A DNA stretch of 8,983 nt from an uncultured Erysipelotrichales bacterium. Its GTDB lineage: Bacteria; Bacillota_I; Bacilli_A; Erysipelotrichales; Coprobacillaceae. This document shows, piece after piece, positions 1 through 8,059 of this stretch. Below the pieces are notes generated by a model. The model saw nothing but the letters and a program-made list of their open reading frames with translations. It had not been told where the DNA came from and made no database searches. The translations under genes and the position numbers were made by a program. The stretch is taken from NCBI GenBank assembly GCA_910586805.1, contig CAJUJC010000091.1:1-8983 (forward strand), written 5' to 3'. The first letter of the stretch is position 1. Each line of letters starts with the position of its first letter.

Positions 1-912
1 ATTCCTACTGCAGCATATCAAGAAGTCAATCATTATGACGAAGCTGTTGAAGCTTTAAAAGAGTTTGATTATCCTGTTGTTGTAAAAGCTGATGGTTTAG
101 CAGCAGGAAAAGGAGTTGTTATATGTGATAATGAACAAATGGCTATTCAAACATTGAAAGAAATGATGATTGATGGTGCATTAGATGGTGCTGGTGAAAA
201 GATTGTATTAGAAGAATTTTTAACTGGATTTGAATGTTCATTATTATGTTTTACTGATGGAGAAACAATAGTTCCTATGGTTAGTGCTAAAGATCATAAA
301 CAAGTTTATGATGAAAATAAAGGACCTAATACTGGAGGTATGGGAACAGTTTCACCTAATCCTTTCTTACCTGAAGGAATGGAAGATGTGTTTAAAACTG
401 ATATTTTGGATCCATTTATGGCTGGTTTAAAGGCTGATCATATGGATTATAGAGGTGTTGTTTTTATTGGGCTAATGATTGAAAACAATAAAGCTAAAGT
501 TTTAGAATTTAATGTTCGTTTTGGAGATCCAGAAACACAATCTATTTTAATGAGATTAGATAGTGATTTATTTGATATTATGTATGCTGTTAGCACAAAG
601 ACTTTAAAAGATGTTGATATTAAATGGAAAGATGAACATGTTTCATGTTTGGTTCTTGCAAGTGGTGGCTATCCAGGAAGTTATGAAAAAGGTAAAGTAA
701 TTACTGGATTAGATCAAGTTGATGAAGACATTGTCGTGTTCCATGCTGGAACTGCTTTAAAAGATGGGCATGTTGTTACAAGTGGTGGTCGTGTTTTAAA
801 TATTTGTGCATATGGTAAAAATCTTGAAGAAACAAGAGAAAAAGTTTATAAAGCTGCACAGGTTATTGATTTTGAAGGAAAATATTATAGAAAAGATATT
901 GGGCTTCATTAA
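1..912 (+). CDS. purD: Phosphoribosylamine--glycine ligase (GAR synthetase), 5'-truncated by window edge
   Basis: PurD joins glycine to 5-phosphoribosylamine using ATP, giving GAR in the second step of de novo purine synthesis in the cytoplasm. The frame is open to base 1, so the gene begins upstream; the ATG at 139 is internal. The visible 303 residues start at a segment resembling E. coli IPTAEYQ (near its residue 117), so roughly 115 N-terminal residues are missing and the full protein would be about 420 aa, normal for the family. Counting from base 1, the ATP-grasp glycine-rich loop KADGLAAGKGV is at residues 29-39, GPNTGGMG at 108-115, and the metal/nucleotide-binding EFNVRFGDPETQ at 169-180. 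The C-terminus ends in the typical YYRKDIG. It is followed after 8 nt by purL and is probably co-transcribed with it. Identification is firm. Confidence 0.97.
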   Translation: MPTAAYQEVNHYDEAVEALKEFDYPVVVKADGLAAGKGVVICDNEQMAIQTLKEMMIDGALDGAGEKIVLEEFLTGFECSLLCFTDGETIVPMVSAKDHKQVYDENKGPNTGGMGTVSPNPFLPEGMEDVFKTDILDPFMAGLKADHMDYRGVVFIGLMIENNKAKVLEFNVRFGDPETQSILMRLDSDLFDIMYAVSTKTLKDVDIKWKDEHVSCLVLASGGYPGSYEKGKVITGLDQVDEDIVVFHAGTALKDGHVVTSGGRVLNICAYGKNLEETREKVYKAAQVIDFEGKYYRKDIGLH

Positions 913-919
913 GGGGTGA
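913..919 (+). promoter_or_regulatory. purL ribosome binding site directly after the purD stop codon
   Basis: GGGGTGA lies immediately after the purD TAA and matches the 3' part of the AAGGAGGTGA ideal. Two adjacent in-frame ATG codons follow at 921 and 924. From the last G of the GGGG run the spacing is 4 nt to 921 and 7 nt to 924, so the second ATG is the better-placed start. The overlap with the end of purD suggests translational coupling, which is an inference. Confidence 0.7.
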
Positions 920-920
920 A

Positions 921-3900
921 ATGATGAGTAAAGTTTATCGTATATATGTAGAAAAAAGAAAAGATTATGCTGTTGAGGCAAATGAGATTTTAGATAATTT
1001 AAAAACACAGTTAAAGATGGAAAATTTAAAAACTGTGAGTGTTGTGAATCGTTATGATGTTCAAGGTATTAGTGAAGATGTTTTAAATCAAGGGATTCCT
1101 ACAATTTTAAGTGAACCTATGGTAGATGATGTTTATAAAGAAGATTATCCATCAAACAATGCACATATGTTTGCTATTGAATACTTACCAGGACAATATG
1201 ATCAAAGAGCAGATGCTTGTGAGCAATGTTTCCAATTATTAACTGGTGAAAAAAGTGTAAAGGTTAAATGTGCAAGATTAATTGTACTAACTGGTGATTT
1301 AAGTAATGATGATTTAATACGTATTCAAAATTATTTAATTAATCCAGTAGATCAAAGATTAGCTTCATTAGATAAACCAACAGATTTAACTGATAGTGAA
1401 GTTCATATTGATCCTGTTCCTGTTATTGAAGGGTTTATTGATTTTAATGATGAACAATTAAAACAATATATTAAAGATAATGGAATGGCTATGAATTATG
1501 ATGATTTAAAAGTCACTCAGGATTATTTTAAAGATGAAGAAAAAAGAGATCCAACAGAAACTGAATTAAAAGTATTAGATACATACTGGTCTGATCATTG
1601 TCGTCATACAACATTTGCGACAATTATTACTAATTTAGATATTGAAAATGGTGCTTTTAAAGAAATTTTAGAAAAAGATGTTGAAGCATATAAAACATCA
1701 AGACATTTGGTTTATGGTATTGATACAAAAAGACCATTAACGCTTATGGATTTAGCAACTATTTCTATGAAAGAGTTAAGAAAAACAGGTTATTTAGATG
1801 ATTTAGAAGTATCTGAAGAAATCAATGCATGTTCCGTTGAATTAACTGTTCATACAAGTGATGGCGATGAAGATTGGTTATTGATGTTTAAAAATGAAAC
1901 ACATAACCACCCAACTGAAATTGAACCATTTGGGGGTGCTGCAACTTGTTTAGGTGGAGCTATTCGTGATCCATTATCAGGAAGAGCTTATGTTTATCAA
2001 TCAATGCGTATTACAGGGGCTGGTGATCCTAGAAAATCATTAGGTGAAACAATGCAAGGAAAACTTCCACAAAGAAAAATTTGTCAAGAAGCTGCACATG
2101 GTTTCTCTAGTTATGGAAATCAAATTGGTTTAACAACTGGCTATGTTCATGAAGTTTATGATGATGGATATGTCGCTAAACGTATGGAAGTAGGGGCAGT
2201 TGTGGCTGCTGCACCAAAAGAACAAGTCAAGAGACTGGAACCATTAAAAGATCATATTGTTTTATTAATTGGTGGAAGAACTGGTCGTGATGGTATTGGT
2301 GGAGCAACAGGCTCATCAAAATCACATGAATTAAAAACGACAACAACTGCTGGAGCTGAAGTTCAAAAAGGAAATCCAGTGGAAGAAAGAAAGATTCAAA
2401 GATTATTTAGAAATAAAGCAGTATCTGAAAAGATTGTACGTTGTAATGACTTTGGAGCTGGAGGAGTTTGTGTTGCTGTTGGTGAATTAGCACCTGGCTT
2501 AAATATTCATTTAGATGCAGTTTTAAAGAAATACGAAGGTTTAACAGGAACTGAACTTGCGATTTCTGAATCTCAAGAAAGAATGGCTATTGTTATTGAT
2601 GAAAAAGATGAAGAATTTATCAAACAAGCTTGCAATGATGAAAACTTAGAAGTTGTGAGAGTTGCTGTTGTCACTGATAACAATAGATTAACTATGAATT
2701 ATTTAGGACAAACTGTTGTTGATATTGATAGAGCATTCTTAGATAAGAATGGAGCTTCTCGTTATCAAAACATTGAAGTTAAATTACCTGATTTCAATAA
2801 CACACCTTTTGATGAAGCAAAACAAACATCATTTGTTGAAACTTCAAAAGAAGTTTTAAGTCGTTTATCAGTATGTGGTCAAAAGGGATTAATCGAAAGA
2901 TTTGATTCATCTATTGGTAATGGAACTGTATTATCTCCATTTGGTGGTAAGACTTTAAGAACTGAAACTGAAGGTATGGCAGCACTTATTCCAGTGTTAG
3001 GAAAAGAAACAACAACTTGTTCGTTAATGAGTTATGGATATAATCCATTGATTTCTAAATGGTCACCTTATCATGGAGCTATGATGGCCATTATAGAATC
3101 AGTGGCTAAGATTGTAGCAATGGGTGGAGATTATCATACAATTCGTTTCTCTTTCCAAGAATATTTTGAAAAATTATTAGATGTTCCTAGTAAATGGGGA
3201 AAACCTTTTGCAGCCTTATTAGGTGCTTATAAAGTTCAATCAGAATTGAAATTACCTTCAATCGGTGGTAAGGATTCGATGTCTGGTTCATTTGAAGATT
3301 TAGATGTTCCTCCAACATTAGTATCATTTGCGATAACTGGTGCTGATGTCAAAGATGTCATCACTCCTGAATTAAAAGAAAAAGGACATGCATTGGTTGA
3401 ATTTATGTTGCCAAAAAATGAATTCCATGTTTATGATTTTGATGTGTTAAAAGTACAATATGATAAAATTATGAAATTAATGAAAGATGGTAAAGTTTAT
3501 AGTGCCTATACTGTTAAAGATGGTGGTATTATTGAAGCTATTTATAAAATGGCATTTGGTAATGCTGTGGGTGTTCAATTGGCTGATTTACCATTAGAAA
3601 CATTGGTTGAAAGAAATTATGGACATATCATCTTAGAAGTTGATGAAGATATGACTGGTGATTATGTAAGAGTTATTGGACATACTAATGATACAAATGC
3701 TATTGAATATAAAGGTGAATCTTTATCATTAGATGATGCATATGCTATTTATGAATCTGTTTTGGATGATGTTTATCCTACAAAGGAAACAGCACCAACA
3801 ACAGAAGTTATTGTGAAAGATTGTGAAGAAAGATCAACTTTACAAGCTAAGAAAATTTATGACGAAGTGAAAGTTGTCATTCCAGTATTCCCAGGGACAA

Positions 3901-4670
3901 ACTGTGAATATGATTCAAAACGTGCTTTTGAAAAAGCAGGTGCAACTGTTCAATTGGTTTTAATTAGAAATAAAACTGAAGAAGATATTAAAAAATCTGT
4001 TAATGAATTAGAAGCAGCAATCCAACAAGCACAAATTGTCATGCTACCAGGAGGATTTAGTGCTGGTGATGAACCAGAGGGGTCAGGTAAATTTATTGCA
4101 ACAGTTCTTAGAAATCCTAAGTTGAAAGATGCAATTACTGATTTATTAGAAAATCGTGATGGATTAATGATTGGTATTTGTAATGGATTCCAAGCGTTAG
4201 TCAAATTAGGATTACTACCATATGGAAAGATTAAAGATATGGAAGCAGGCGATCCAACATTAACATTTAATACAATTGGCCGTCACTTATCACAAATGGT
4301 AGAAACAAGAATTGCATCAGTTAAATCACCTTGGTTAGCTAATGTGAAGGTAGGAGATAAACATGTTGTTCCTATTAGCCATGGTGAAGGAAGATTTGTT
4401 GCACCACAAGAAGTTATTGAACAATTGTTTGAAAATGGACAAGTCTTTACACAATATGTTGATCCAACAGGACAACCAACAATGGAATCTCCATATAACC
4501 CTAATGGTTCTATTTGTGCAATTGAAGGTATTGTTTCATTAGATGGTAGGGTTATTGGAAAGATGGCTCATAGTGAAAGACAAGGTACAAATAGAAATAA
4601 AAATATTTATGGTGACATGGATCAATTATTATTTGAAGCTGGTGTGAATTATTTCAAAGGTGGGAAATAA
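921..4670 (+). CDS. purL: Phosphoribosylformylglycinamidine synthase, single-chain form
   Basis: PurL converts FGAR, glutamine and ATP to FGAM, the fourth purine step. At 1249 residues (1248 from the ATG at 924) this is the fused form holding the N-terminal PurS-like part, the synthase body and a glutaminase, unlike the separate PurS, PurQ and PurL of Bacillus. In order: a linker motif ending SDHCRHTTF (residues 224-232), NETHNHPTEIEPFGG from residue 325 in the first AIRS-like half, the conserved CNDFGAGGVCVAVGELAPG and SESQERMAIV stretches, and GGKDSMSG at 782-789 in the second half. A class I glutamine amidotransferase domain runs from about residue 984, with PGGFSAGDE, the nucleophile Cys1087 in GICNGF, and His1217/Glu1219 in AHSERQ completing the triad seen in Salmonella PurL. 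All expected catalytic residues are present. The length and SDHCRH motif fit the clostridial/streptococcal-type fused proteins. It sits between purD and purB in one operon. Confidence 0.97.
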   Translation: MMSKVYRIYVEKRKDYAVEANEILDNLKTQLKMENLKTVSVVNRYDVQGISEDVLNQGIPTILSEPMVDDVYKEDYPSNNAHMFAIEYLPGQYDQRADACEQCFQLLTGEKSVKVKCARLIVLTGDLSNDDLIRIQNYLINPVDQRLASLDKPTDLTDSEVHIDPVPVIEGFIDFNDEQLKQYIKDNGMAMNYDDLKVTQDYFKDEEKRDPTETELKVLDTYWSDHCRHTTFATIITNLDIENGAFKEILEKDVEAYKTSRHLVYGIDTKRPLTLMDLATISMKELRKTGYLDDLEVSEEINACSVELTVHTSDGDEDWLLMFKNETHNHPTEIEPFGGAATCLGGAIRDPLSGRAYVYQSMRITGAGDPRKSLGETMQGKLPQRKICQEAAHGFSSYGNQIGLTTGYVHEVYDDGYVAKRMEVGAVVAAAPKEQVKRLEPLKDHIVLLIGGRTGRDGIGGATGSSKSHELKTTTTAGAEVQKGNPVEERKIQRLFRNKAVSEKIVRCNDFGAGGVCVAVGELAPGLNIHLDAVLKKYEGLTGTELAISESQERMAIVIDEKDEEFIKQACNDENLEVVRVAVVTDNNRLTMNYLGQTVVDIDRAFLDKNGASRYQNIEVKLPDFNNTPFDEAKQTSFVETSKEVLSRLSVCGQKGLIERFDSSIGNGTVLSPFGGKTLRTETEGMAALIPVLGKETTTCSLMSYGYNPLISKWSPYHGAMMAIIESVAKIVAMGGDYHTIRFSFQEYFEKLLDVPSKWGKPFAALLGAYKVQSELKLPSIGGKDSMSGSFEDLDVPPTLVSFAITGADVKDVITPELKEKGHALVEFMLPKNEFHVYDFDVLKVQYDKIMKLMKDGKVYSAYTVKDGGIIEAIYKMAFGNAVGVQLADLPLETLVERNYGHIILEVDEDMTGDYVRVIGHTNDTNAIEYKGESLSLDDAYAIYESVLDDVYPTKETAPTTEVIVKDCEERSTLQAKKIYDEVKVVIPVFPGTNCEYDSKRAFEKAGATVQLVLIRNKTEEDIKKSVNELEAAIQQAQIVMLPGGFSAGDEPEGSGKFIATVLRNPKLKDAITDLLENRDGLMIGICNGFQALVKLGLLPYGKIKDMEAGDPTLTFNTIGRHLSQMVETRIASVKSPWLANVKVGDKHVVPISHGEGRFVAPQEVIEQLFENGQVFTQYVDPTGQPTMESPYNPNGSICAIEGIVSLDGRVIGKMAHSERQGTNRNKNIYGDMDQLLFEAGVNYFKGGK
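4656..4664 (+). promoter_or_regulatory. purB ribosome binding site inside the purL 3' end
   Basis: AAAGGTGGG encodes the last Lys-Gly-Gly residues of PurL and lies 6 nt before the purB ATG. That ATG directly abuts the purL TAA (TAAATG). This arrangement supports purB translation depending at least partly on ribosomes finishing purL, which is an inference. Confidence 0.65.
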
Positions 4671-6053
4671 ATGACAAGGCAAGAATTTGAATCAATTACA
4701 CTTTGTCCTTTGGATGGTCGTTATTCATCTATTATGGATAGTTTAAGTGAATATTTTAGTGAATATGCTTTGGTAAAATATAGAGTTTTTGTTGAGATTC
4801 AATGGTTAAAGTTTTTAATTGAAAATGTTGAAAGTGATATTTTATCAAAATTCAATAAAGAAGAAATGAACAAAATAGAAGCGATTTCTAAAGATTTTGA
4901 TTATGATTCATTTGCAAAAATTAAAAATATTGAAGCAACAACACGTCATGATGTCAAAGCTGTTGAATATTTTATTGGAAATGTTTTAAAAGACATGGGA
5001 TATGATTATTTAATAAGTTTTGTTCATATTGGCTGTACATCTGAAGATATTAACAATACTTCCTATGCATGTATGCTTAAATATGGATTAAAAGATGTTT
5101 GGTTACCTAAAGCGAAAGAATTTGCTTCTCTTATTGATGATTGGGCAACTGCACATAGAGATGATGCAATGTTAGCACATACTCATGGTCAACCCGCAAC
5201 TCCAACAACAATTGGAAAAGAGTTTAAAGTTTATGCTTATCGTTTTATGTCAAGTATTGAAAATATTGAAAATGTACAAATTAAGGCAAAGTTCAATGGA
5301 GCAACTGGAAATTATAGTGCTATTTTGACAGCTTTTCCTCATGTGGATTGGCAAAATATGGCTAAAAAATTTGTAGAAGACTATTTAGGATTAGTGTTTA
5401 ATCCATTAACAACACAAATAGAAAGTCATGATTATACTTGTCATATTTTAGATGGTATTCGTCATTTCAATAATGTATTGGTTGATTTTGATGTGGATAT
5501 GTGGCTATACATTTCTATGGAATATTTTAAACAAATACCAGTCAAAGGTGAAGTAGGTAGTAGCACAATGCCTCATAAAGTCAATCCGATTCGATTTGAA
5601 AACAGTGAAGCGAATGTTGACATGTCTAATCATATTTGTATCGCATTATCAAATAAACTTCCTAAATCTCGTATGCAAAGAGATTTATCAGACTCATCTT
5701 CACAAAGAAACATTGGTCTGGCATTTGGATACTCTTTACAAGCTATCAATGAAACTATGAATGGTTTAGTAAAATGTATTGTTAATAAAGAGAAACTTGC
5801 GAGTGATTTAAATGAAAAATGGGAAGTTTTAGCAGAACCTATTCAAACAATGTTAAGAAAATATGGTGTTCCTGATGCTTATGATACATTAAAAGCTCTT
5901 ACAAGAGGTAAAAGTATTTCTAAAGAAGATATTATTCAATTTGCTGAAAGTTTAGATATCTTATCAGATGAAGATCGTAAAACTCTTGTTCATATGACAC
6001 CTGCATCTTATATTGGAAAAGCTAAACACTTAGTGGATATCAAATTAAAATAA
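4671..6053 (+). CDS. purB: Adenylosuccinate lyase, E. coli-type long form
   Basis: PurB removes fumarate twice in purine synthesis: from SAICAR to give AICAR, and from adenylosuccinate to give AMP. The 460-residue protein belongs to the fumarase/aspartase superfamily and is alignable by eye along its length with E. coli PurB (456 aa), sharing PLDGRY near the N-terminus, TTRHDVKAVEYF (90-101), CTSEDINN (122-129), THGQPATPTTIGKE (171-184, with the catalytic His172), the superfamily signature GSSTMPHKVNPI (296-307, catalytic serine loop at Ser297/298), WEVLAEPIQT (384-393) and MTPASYIGKA (442-451). It is longer than the roughly 430-residue Bacillus-type enzyme. The start ATG directly follows the purL stop and has a ribosome binding site 6 nt upstream. 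It is the last gene of the operon, since a terminator overlaps its stop codon. No key residue is missing. Confidence 0.97.
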   Translation: MTRQEFESITLCPLDGRYSSIMDSLSEYFSEYALVKYRVFVEIQWLKFLIENVESDILSKFNKEEMNKIEAISKDFDYDSFAKIKNIEATTRHDVKAVEYFIGNVLKDMGYDYLISFVHIGCTSEDINNTSYACMLKYGLKDVWLPKAKEFASLIDDWATAHRDDAMLAHTHGQPATPTTIGKEFKVYAYRFMSSIENIENVQIKAKFNGATGNYSAILTAFPHVDWQNMAKKFVEDYLGLVFNPLTTQIESHDYTCHILDGIRHFNNVLVDFDVDMWLYISMEYFKQIPVKGEVGSSTMPHKVNPIRFENSEANVDMSNHICIALSNKLPKSRMQRDLSDSSSQRNIGLAFGYSLQAINETMNGLVKCIVNKEKLASDLNEKWEVLAEPIQTMLRKYGVPDAYDTLKALTRGKSISKEDIIQFAESLDILSDEDRKTLVHMTPASYIGKAKHLVDIKLK

Positions 6054-6076
6054 CATCTCTAAGGAGATGTTTTTTT
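6052..6076 (+). terminator. Intrinsic terminator of the purine operon, overlapping the purB stop codon
   Basis: An 8-bp perfect stem is formed by AACATCTC (6052-6059) and GAGATGTT (6064-6071), with a 4-nt TAAG loop and a run of seven T (6070-6076). The left arm starts within the purB TAA (6051-6053), so there is no untranslated gap before the hairpin. Confidence 0.9.
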
Positions 6077-6165
6077 GTCATTTGATGTGTTAGAGAAGAT
6101 TAATGGAATTTTATGAAGTTACTTTTTTATATTCAATATATATTTTTGAAATATTAATATTTAAC

Positions 6166-6183
6166 AAAGTTATTCACAACTTT
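6166..6183. repeat. Small inverted repeat upstream of the first transporter promoter
   Basis: AAAGTT (6166-6171) and AACTTT (6178-6183) form 6-bp inverted arms around a 6-nt spacer, about 25 bp upstream of the direct-repeat block. A perfect 10-bp palindrome ATATTAATAT (6151-6160) lies just before it. In DNA this AT-rich both could be chance. The inverted repeat has no counterpart before the second transporter gene, so any regulatory role is doubtful. Confidence 0.25.
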
Positions 6184-6205
6184 ATTGAAAATAGGGGTTT
6201 AAATG

Positions 6206-6253
6206 TTAAGATTTTGTTAAGTATATTTACATTACTTTAACGAGATGCTACTA
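6206..6253 (+). promoter_or_regulatory. Candidate PhoP-binding direct repeats (Pho box), first transporter gene
   Basis: Hexamers TTAAGA (6206), TTAAGT (6217), TTACAT (6227) and TTAACG (6237), with a weaker CTACTA (6248), start 11, 10, 10 and 11 bp apart, so they lie on one face of the helix. B. subtilis PhoP binds direct repeats of the type TTAACA/TTTACA at about this spacing, between roughly -20 and -60. With the promoter proposed here, the first four repeats span about -55 to -19. The same block precedes the second transporter gene. Repeats are seen directly; PhoP as the binding protein is inferred. Confidence 0.6.
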
Positions 6254-6254
6254 T
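6226..6254 (+). promoter_or_regulatory. Sigma-A-like promoter of the first Na/Pi transporter gene
   Basis: TTTACA (6226-6231, 5/6 match to TTGACA) is followed after exactly 17 bp by TACTAT (6249-6254, 4/6 match to TATAAT). Transcription would start near 6261. The second copy has TTTACA-17-TAACAT in the same place, which supports this choice. An alternative -10, TAATAA at 6262-6267, lacks an equally well-spaced -35. Confidence 0.6.
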
Positions 6255-6275
6255 CCACTCGTAATAACTTTCTGT

Positions 6276-6282
6276 AAGGAGG
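6276..6282 (+). promoter_or_regulatory. Strong ribosome binding site, first transporter gene
   Basis: AAGGAGG lies 7 nt before the ATG at 6290, an ideal spacing. It favours this start over the ATG two codons downstream at 6296. Confidence 0.85.
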
Positions 6283-6289
6283 AAGGAAT

Positions 6290-7954
6290 ATGGATATGAC
6301 AAACATTTTTTCCATGTTAGGAGGATTAGCCCTATTTTTATATGGGATGACTATGATGTCAAATGGGTTAGAAACTGCTGCTGGAAATAAAATGAAATCT
6401 ATTTTAGAGAAGTTGACATCTAATCGTTTTTTAGGTGTTTTAATGGGAGCTTTGATTACAGCTTTAATACAATCATCTTCAGCAACAACTGTCATGTGTG
6501 TCGGTTTTGTGAATTCAGGATTAATGAAATTAGAAAATGCTGTCTGGGTGATTATGGGAGCAAATATTGGTACGACAATTACAGGACAACTTATAGCTAT
6601 TGATATTACTGCTTGGGCACCTGTTATTGCTTTTATTGGGGTTGCTTTGATTACTTTCTTTAAGAGTCAAAAACTTGACGCTTATGGTGGAATTATAGCT
6701 GGTTTAGGAATCTTGTTTATGGGTATGGAACTCATGTCAGGAGCAATGACTCCATTAAGAGATATGCCTGAATTTGTAAACATAATTACAAAATTCCAAA
6801 ATCCTATTATTGGTATTTTGGTTGGAGCATTGTTTACAGCTATTATTCAAAGTTCATCAGCTTCAGTTGGTATTTTACAGGCATTGGCTATGAGTGGTGT
6901 TATGCCTTTATCATCAGCTATCTATGTTTTATTTGGACAAAATATAGGAACTTGTATTACTTCTGTTTTGGCATCTATTGGAACAGGAAGAAATGCCAAA
7001 CGTACAACAATCTTGCATCTCTCATTTAATATTATAGGGACTGTTATATTTGTTGTGGTGAGTATGTTATTCCCATTTGCTGAATTTGTGCAAAATTTAA
7101 CTCCTGGAAATATACCAGCACAAATTGCCAATGTGCATACAGTATTCAATGTTGTAACAACAATCTTATTATTGCCATTTGGTAAGGCATTAGTTCAGTT
7201 GACTTATAAGGTTTTACCTGAACGTCCAGACTTGGAAGATGCCATGACATTAAAATATTTGGATTTTTCTATCTTTACAAATGATTATCATATAGGGACA
7301 AGTGCGATTGCAAATATGCAGTTATTTAATGAAACACAAAATATGTTGAATGTTGCAACAGATAATGTGAGAAAAGCATTTGAACTTATGATTGAATTTA
7401 AGGTAGACAAGTATGAGAAAATTTTAAAGAATGAAGAATATATCAATTACTTAAATAAACAGATTGTAGACTTTACGACAAATGTTATATCCAATGAGTT
7501 TCCTTTAGAGGGATCACAAACAATAGGATTGTTCTTAAAGATATCATCAGATTTGGAAAGAATAGGAGACCATGCAATCAATATTTCAAACAGAGCGAAG
7601 GAATTGAATAAAGACAAAAGACATTTTTCAAAGGTAGCGATGGATGAGATAGGAATCATGAGTAGCTTGTGCAATAATATCTTAGAAGAATTAAAGGTAT
7701 TACAATATAATGATTTAAGAGGAATCATAGATAAGGTAGATGTCATAGAAGCAAGTATAGACAAGACAAACCATCAGTTCTCAGTGAATCAGTTGGTAAG
7801 ATTAAAAGAAAAACAATGTACAACAGAAAACAGTGTTGTTTATACAAAAGTATTAACAGATTTTGAACGTATAGGAGATCATGGCTTAAATATAGCAAAA
7901 AGCTTTTATAAGATAAGAGAAGTTGTTAAAGCTATGAAAATGAAAAGAGAATGA
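6290..7954 (+). CDS. Na/Pi-cotransporter family protein with C-terminal PhoU-like domain
   Basis: This 554-residue membrane protein has the two inverted Na_Pi_cotrans repeats of the NptA/YjbB (SLC34-like) family. Signature QSSSATT is at residues 61-67 and QSSSAS at 187-192, followed by ANIGTT (91-96) and GQNIGT (216-221). Hydrophobic segments fill about residues 5-305. The soluble C-terminal part, about 345-545, is PhoU-like, with two E/DxxxD-type metal-site motifs, DLERIGDHAINI (421-432) and DFERIGDHGLNI (524-535). Such proteins move inorganic phosphate with sodium. E. coli YjbB, of the same architecture, is reported to export phosphate, so direction is open, but a Pho-box-like promoter would favour uptake under phosphate limitation. 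It is probably monocistronic, with its own promoter and a terminator at 8023. Isoleucine codons shift from mainly ATT in the membrane part to mainly ATA in the PhoU-like part. A paralogue follows. Confidence 0.93.
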   Translation: MDMTNIFSMLGGLALFLYGMTMMSNGLETAAGNKMKSILEKLTSNRFLGVLMGALITALIQSSSATTVMCVGFVNSGLMKLENAVWVIMGANIGTTITGQLIAIDITAWAPVIAFIGVALITFFKSQKLDAYGGIIAGLGILFMGMELMSGAMTPLRDMPEFVNIITKFQNPIIGILVGALFTAIIQSSSASVGILQALAMSGVMPLSSAIYVLFGQNIGTCITSVLASIGTGRNAKRTTILHLSFNIIGTVIFVVVSMLFPFAEFVQNLTPGNIPAQIANVHTVFNVVTTILLLPFGKALVQLTYKVLPERPDLEDAMTLKYLDFSIFTNDYHIGTSAIANMQLFNETQNMLNVATDNVRKAFELMIEFKVDKYEKILKNEEYINYLNKQIVDFTTNVISNEFPLEGSQTIGLFLKISSDLERIGDHAINISNRAKELNKDKRHFSKVAMDEIGIMSSLCNNILEELKVLQYNDLRGIIDKVDVIEASIDKTNHQFSVNQLVRLKEKQCTTENSVVYTKVLTDFERIGDHGLNIAKSFYKIREVVKAMKMKRE

Positions 7955-7967
7955 GAAAAGATATAGA

Positions 7968-7988
7968 TTGTTGTTTAGAGTACAACAA
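7968..7988 (+). repeat. Hairpin without T-run just after the first transporter gene
   Basis: TTGTTGT (7968-7974) pairs with ACAACAA (7982-7988) around a 7-nt loop, starting 13 nt after the stop codon. No T-run follows, so it is not itself an intrinsic terminator. It could stabilise the mRNA 3' end or be chance. Confidence 0.3.
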
Positions 7989-8022
7989 ATAAAATAAGTA
8001 TTTACAATTTTATAAAACTTCT

Positions 8023-8059
8023 AACAAGATATGACTATATAACAATATCTTGTTTTTTT
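8023..8059 (+). terminator. Intrinsic terminator of the first transporter gene
   Basis: A perfect 10-bp stem of AACAAGATAT (8023-8032) and ATATCTTGTT (8045-8054) encloses a 12-nt loop and runs into seven T (8053-8059). It lies 68 nt after the stop codon and separates the two transporter genes into distinct transcription units. Confidence 0.88.

Noticed and set aside
139..141. ATG at 139 as a possible purD start.
   Set aside because: The frame stays open to base 1 and the upstream residues include the conserved ATP-grasp KADGLAAGKGV, so this ATG is internal.
3950..4204. Minus-strand open frame of 84 codons inside purL, and similar antisense frames at 796-1008, 6232-6495, 6922-7149 and 7447-7764.
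   Set aside because: They lie opposite confident genes, show no recognisable domain, and have no supporting promoter or ribosome binding site; they are shadows of the + strand coding sequence.
6170..6178. TTATTCACA fits the relaxed DnaA-box pattern TTATNCACA.
   Set aside because: It is a single site in an AT-rich gap with no second box, no dnaA or dnaN nearby and no origin-like layout, so chance is likely.
6077..6289. Possible riboswitch or leader RNA before the first transporter.
   Set aside because: No conserved riboswitch core or terminator/antiterminator pair is visible, and the proposed transcription start near 6261 leaves only about 30 nt of leader.
8001..8027. TTTACA and nearby TATAAA and TAACAA resemble a further Pho-box-like repeat before the terminator.
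   Set aside because: There is no -10 at a proper distance, the match is weak, and the following hairpin explains the segment as a terminator.
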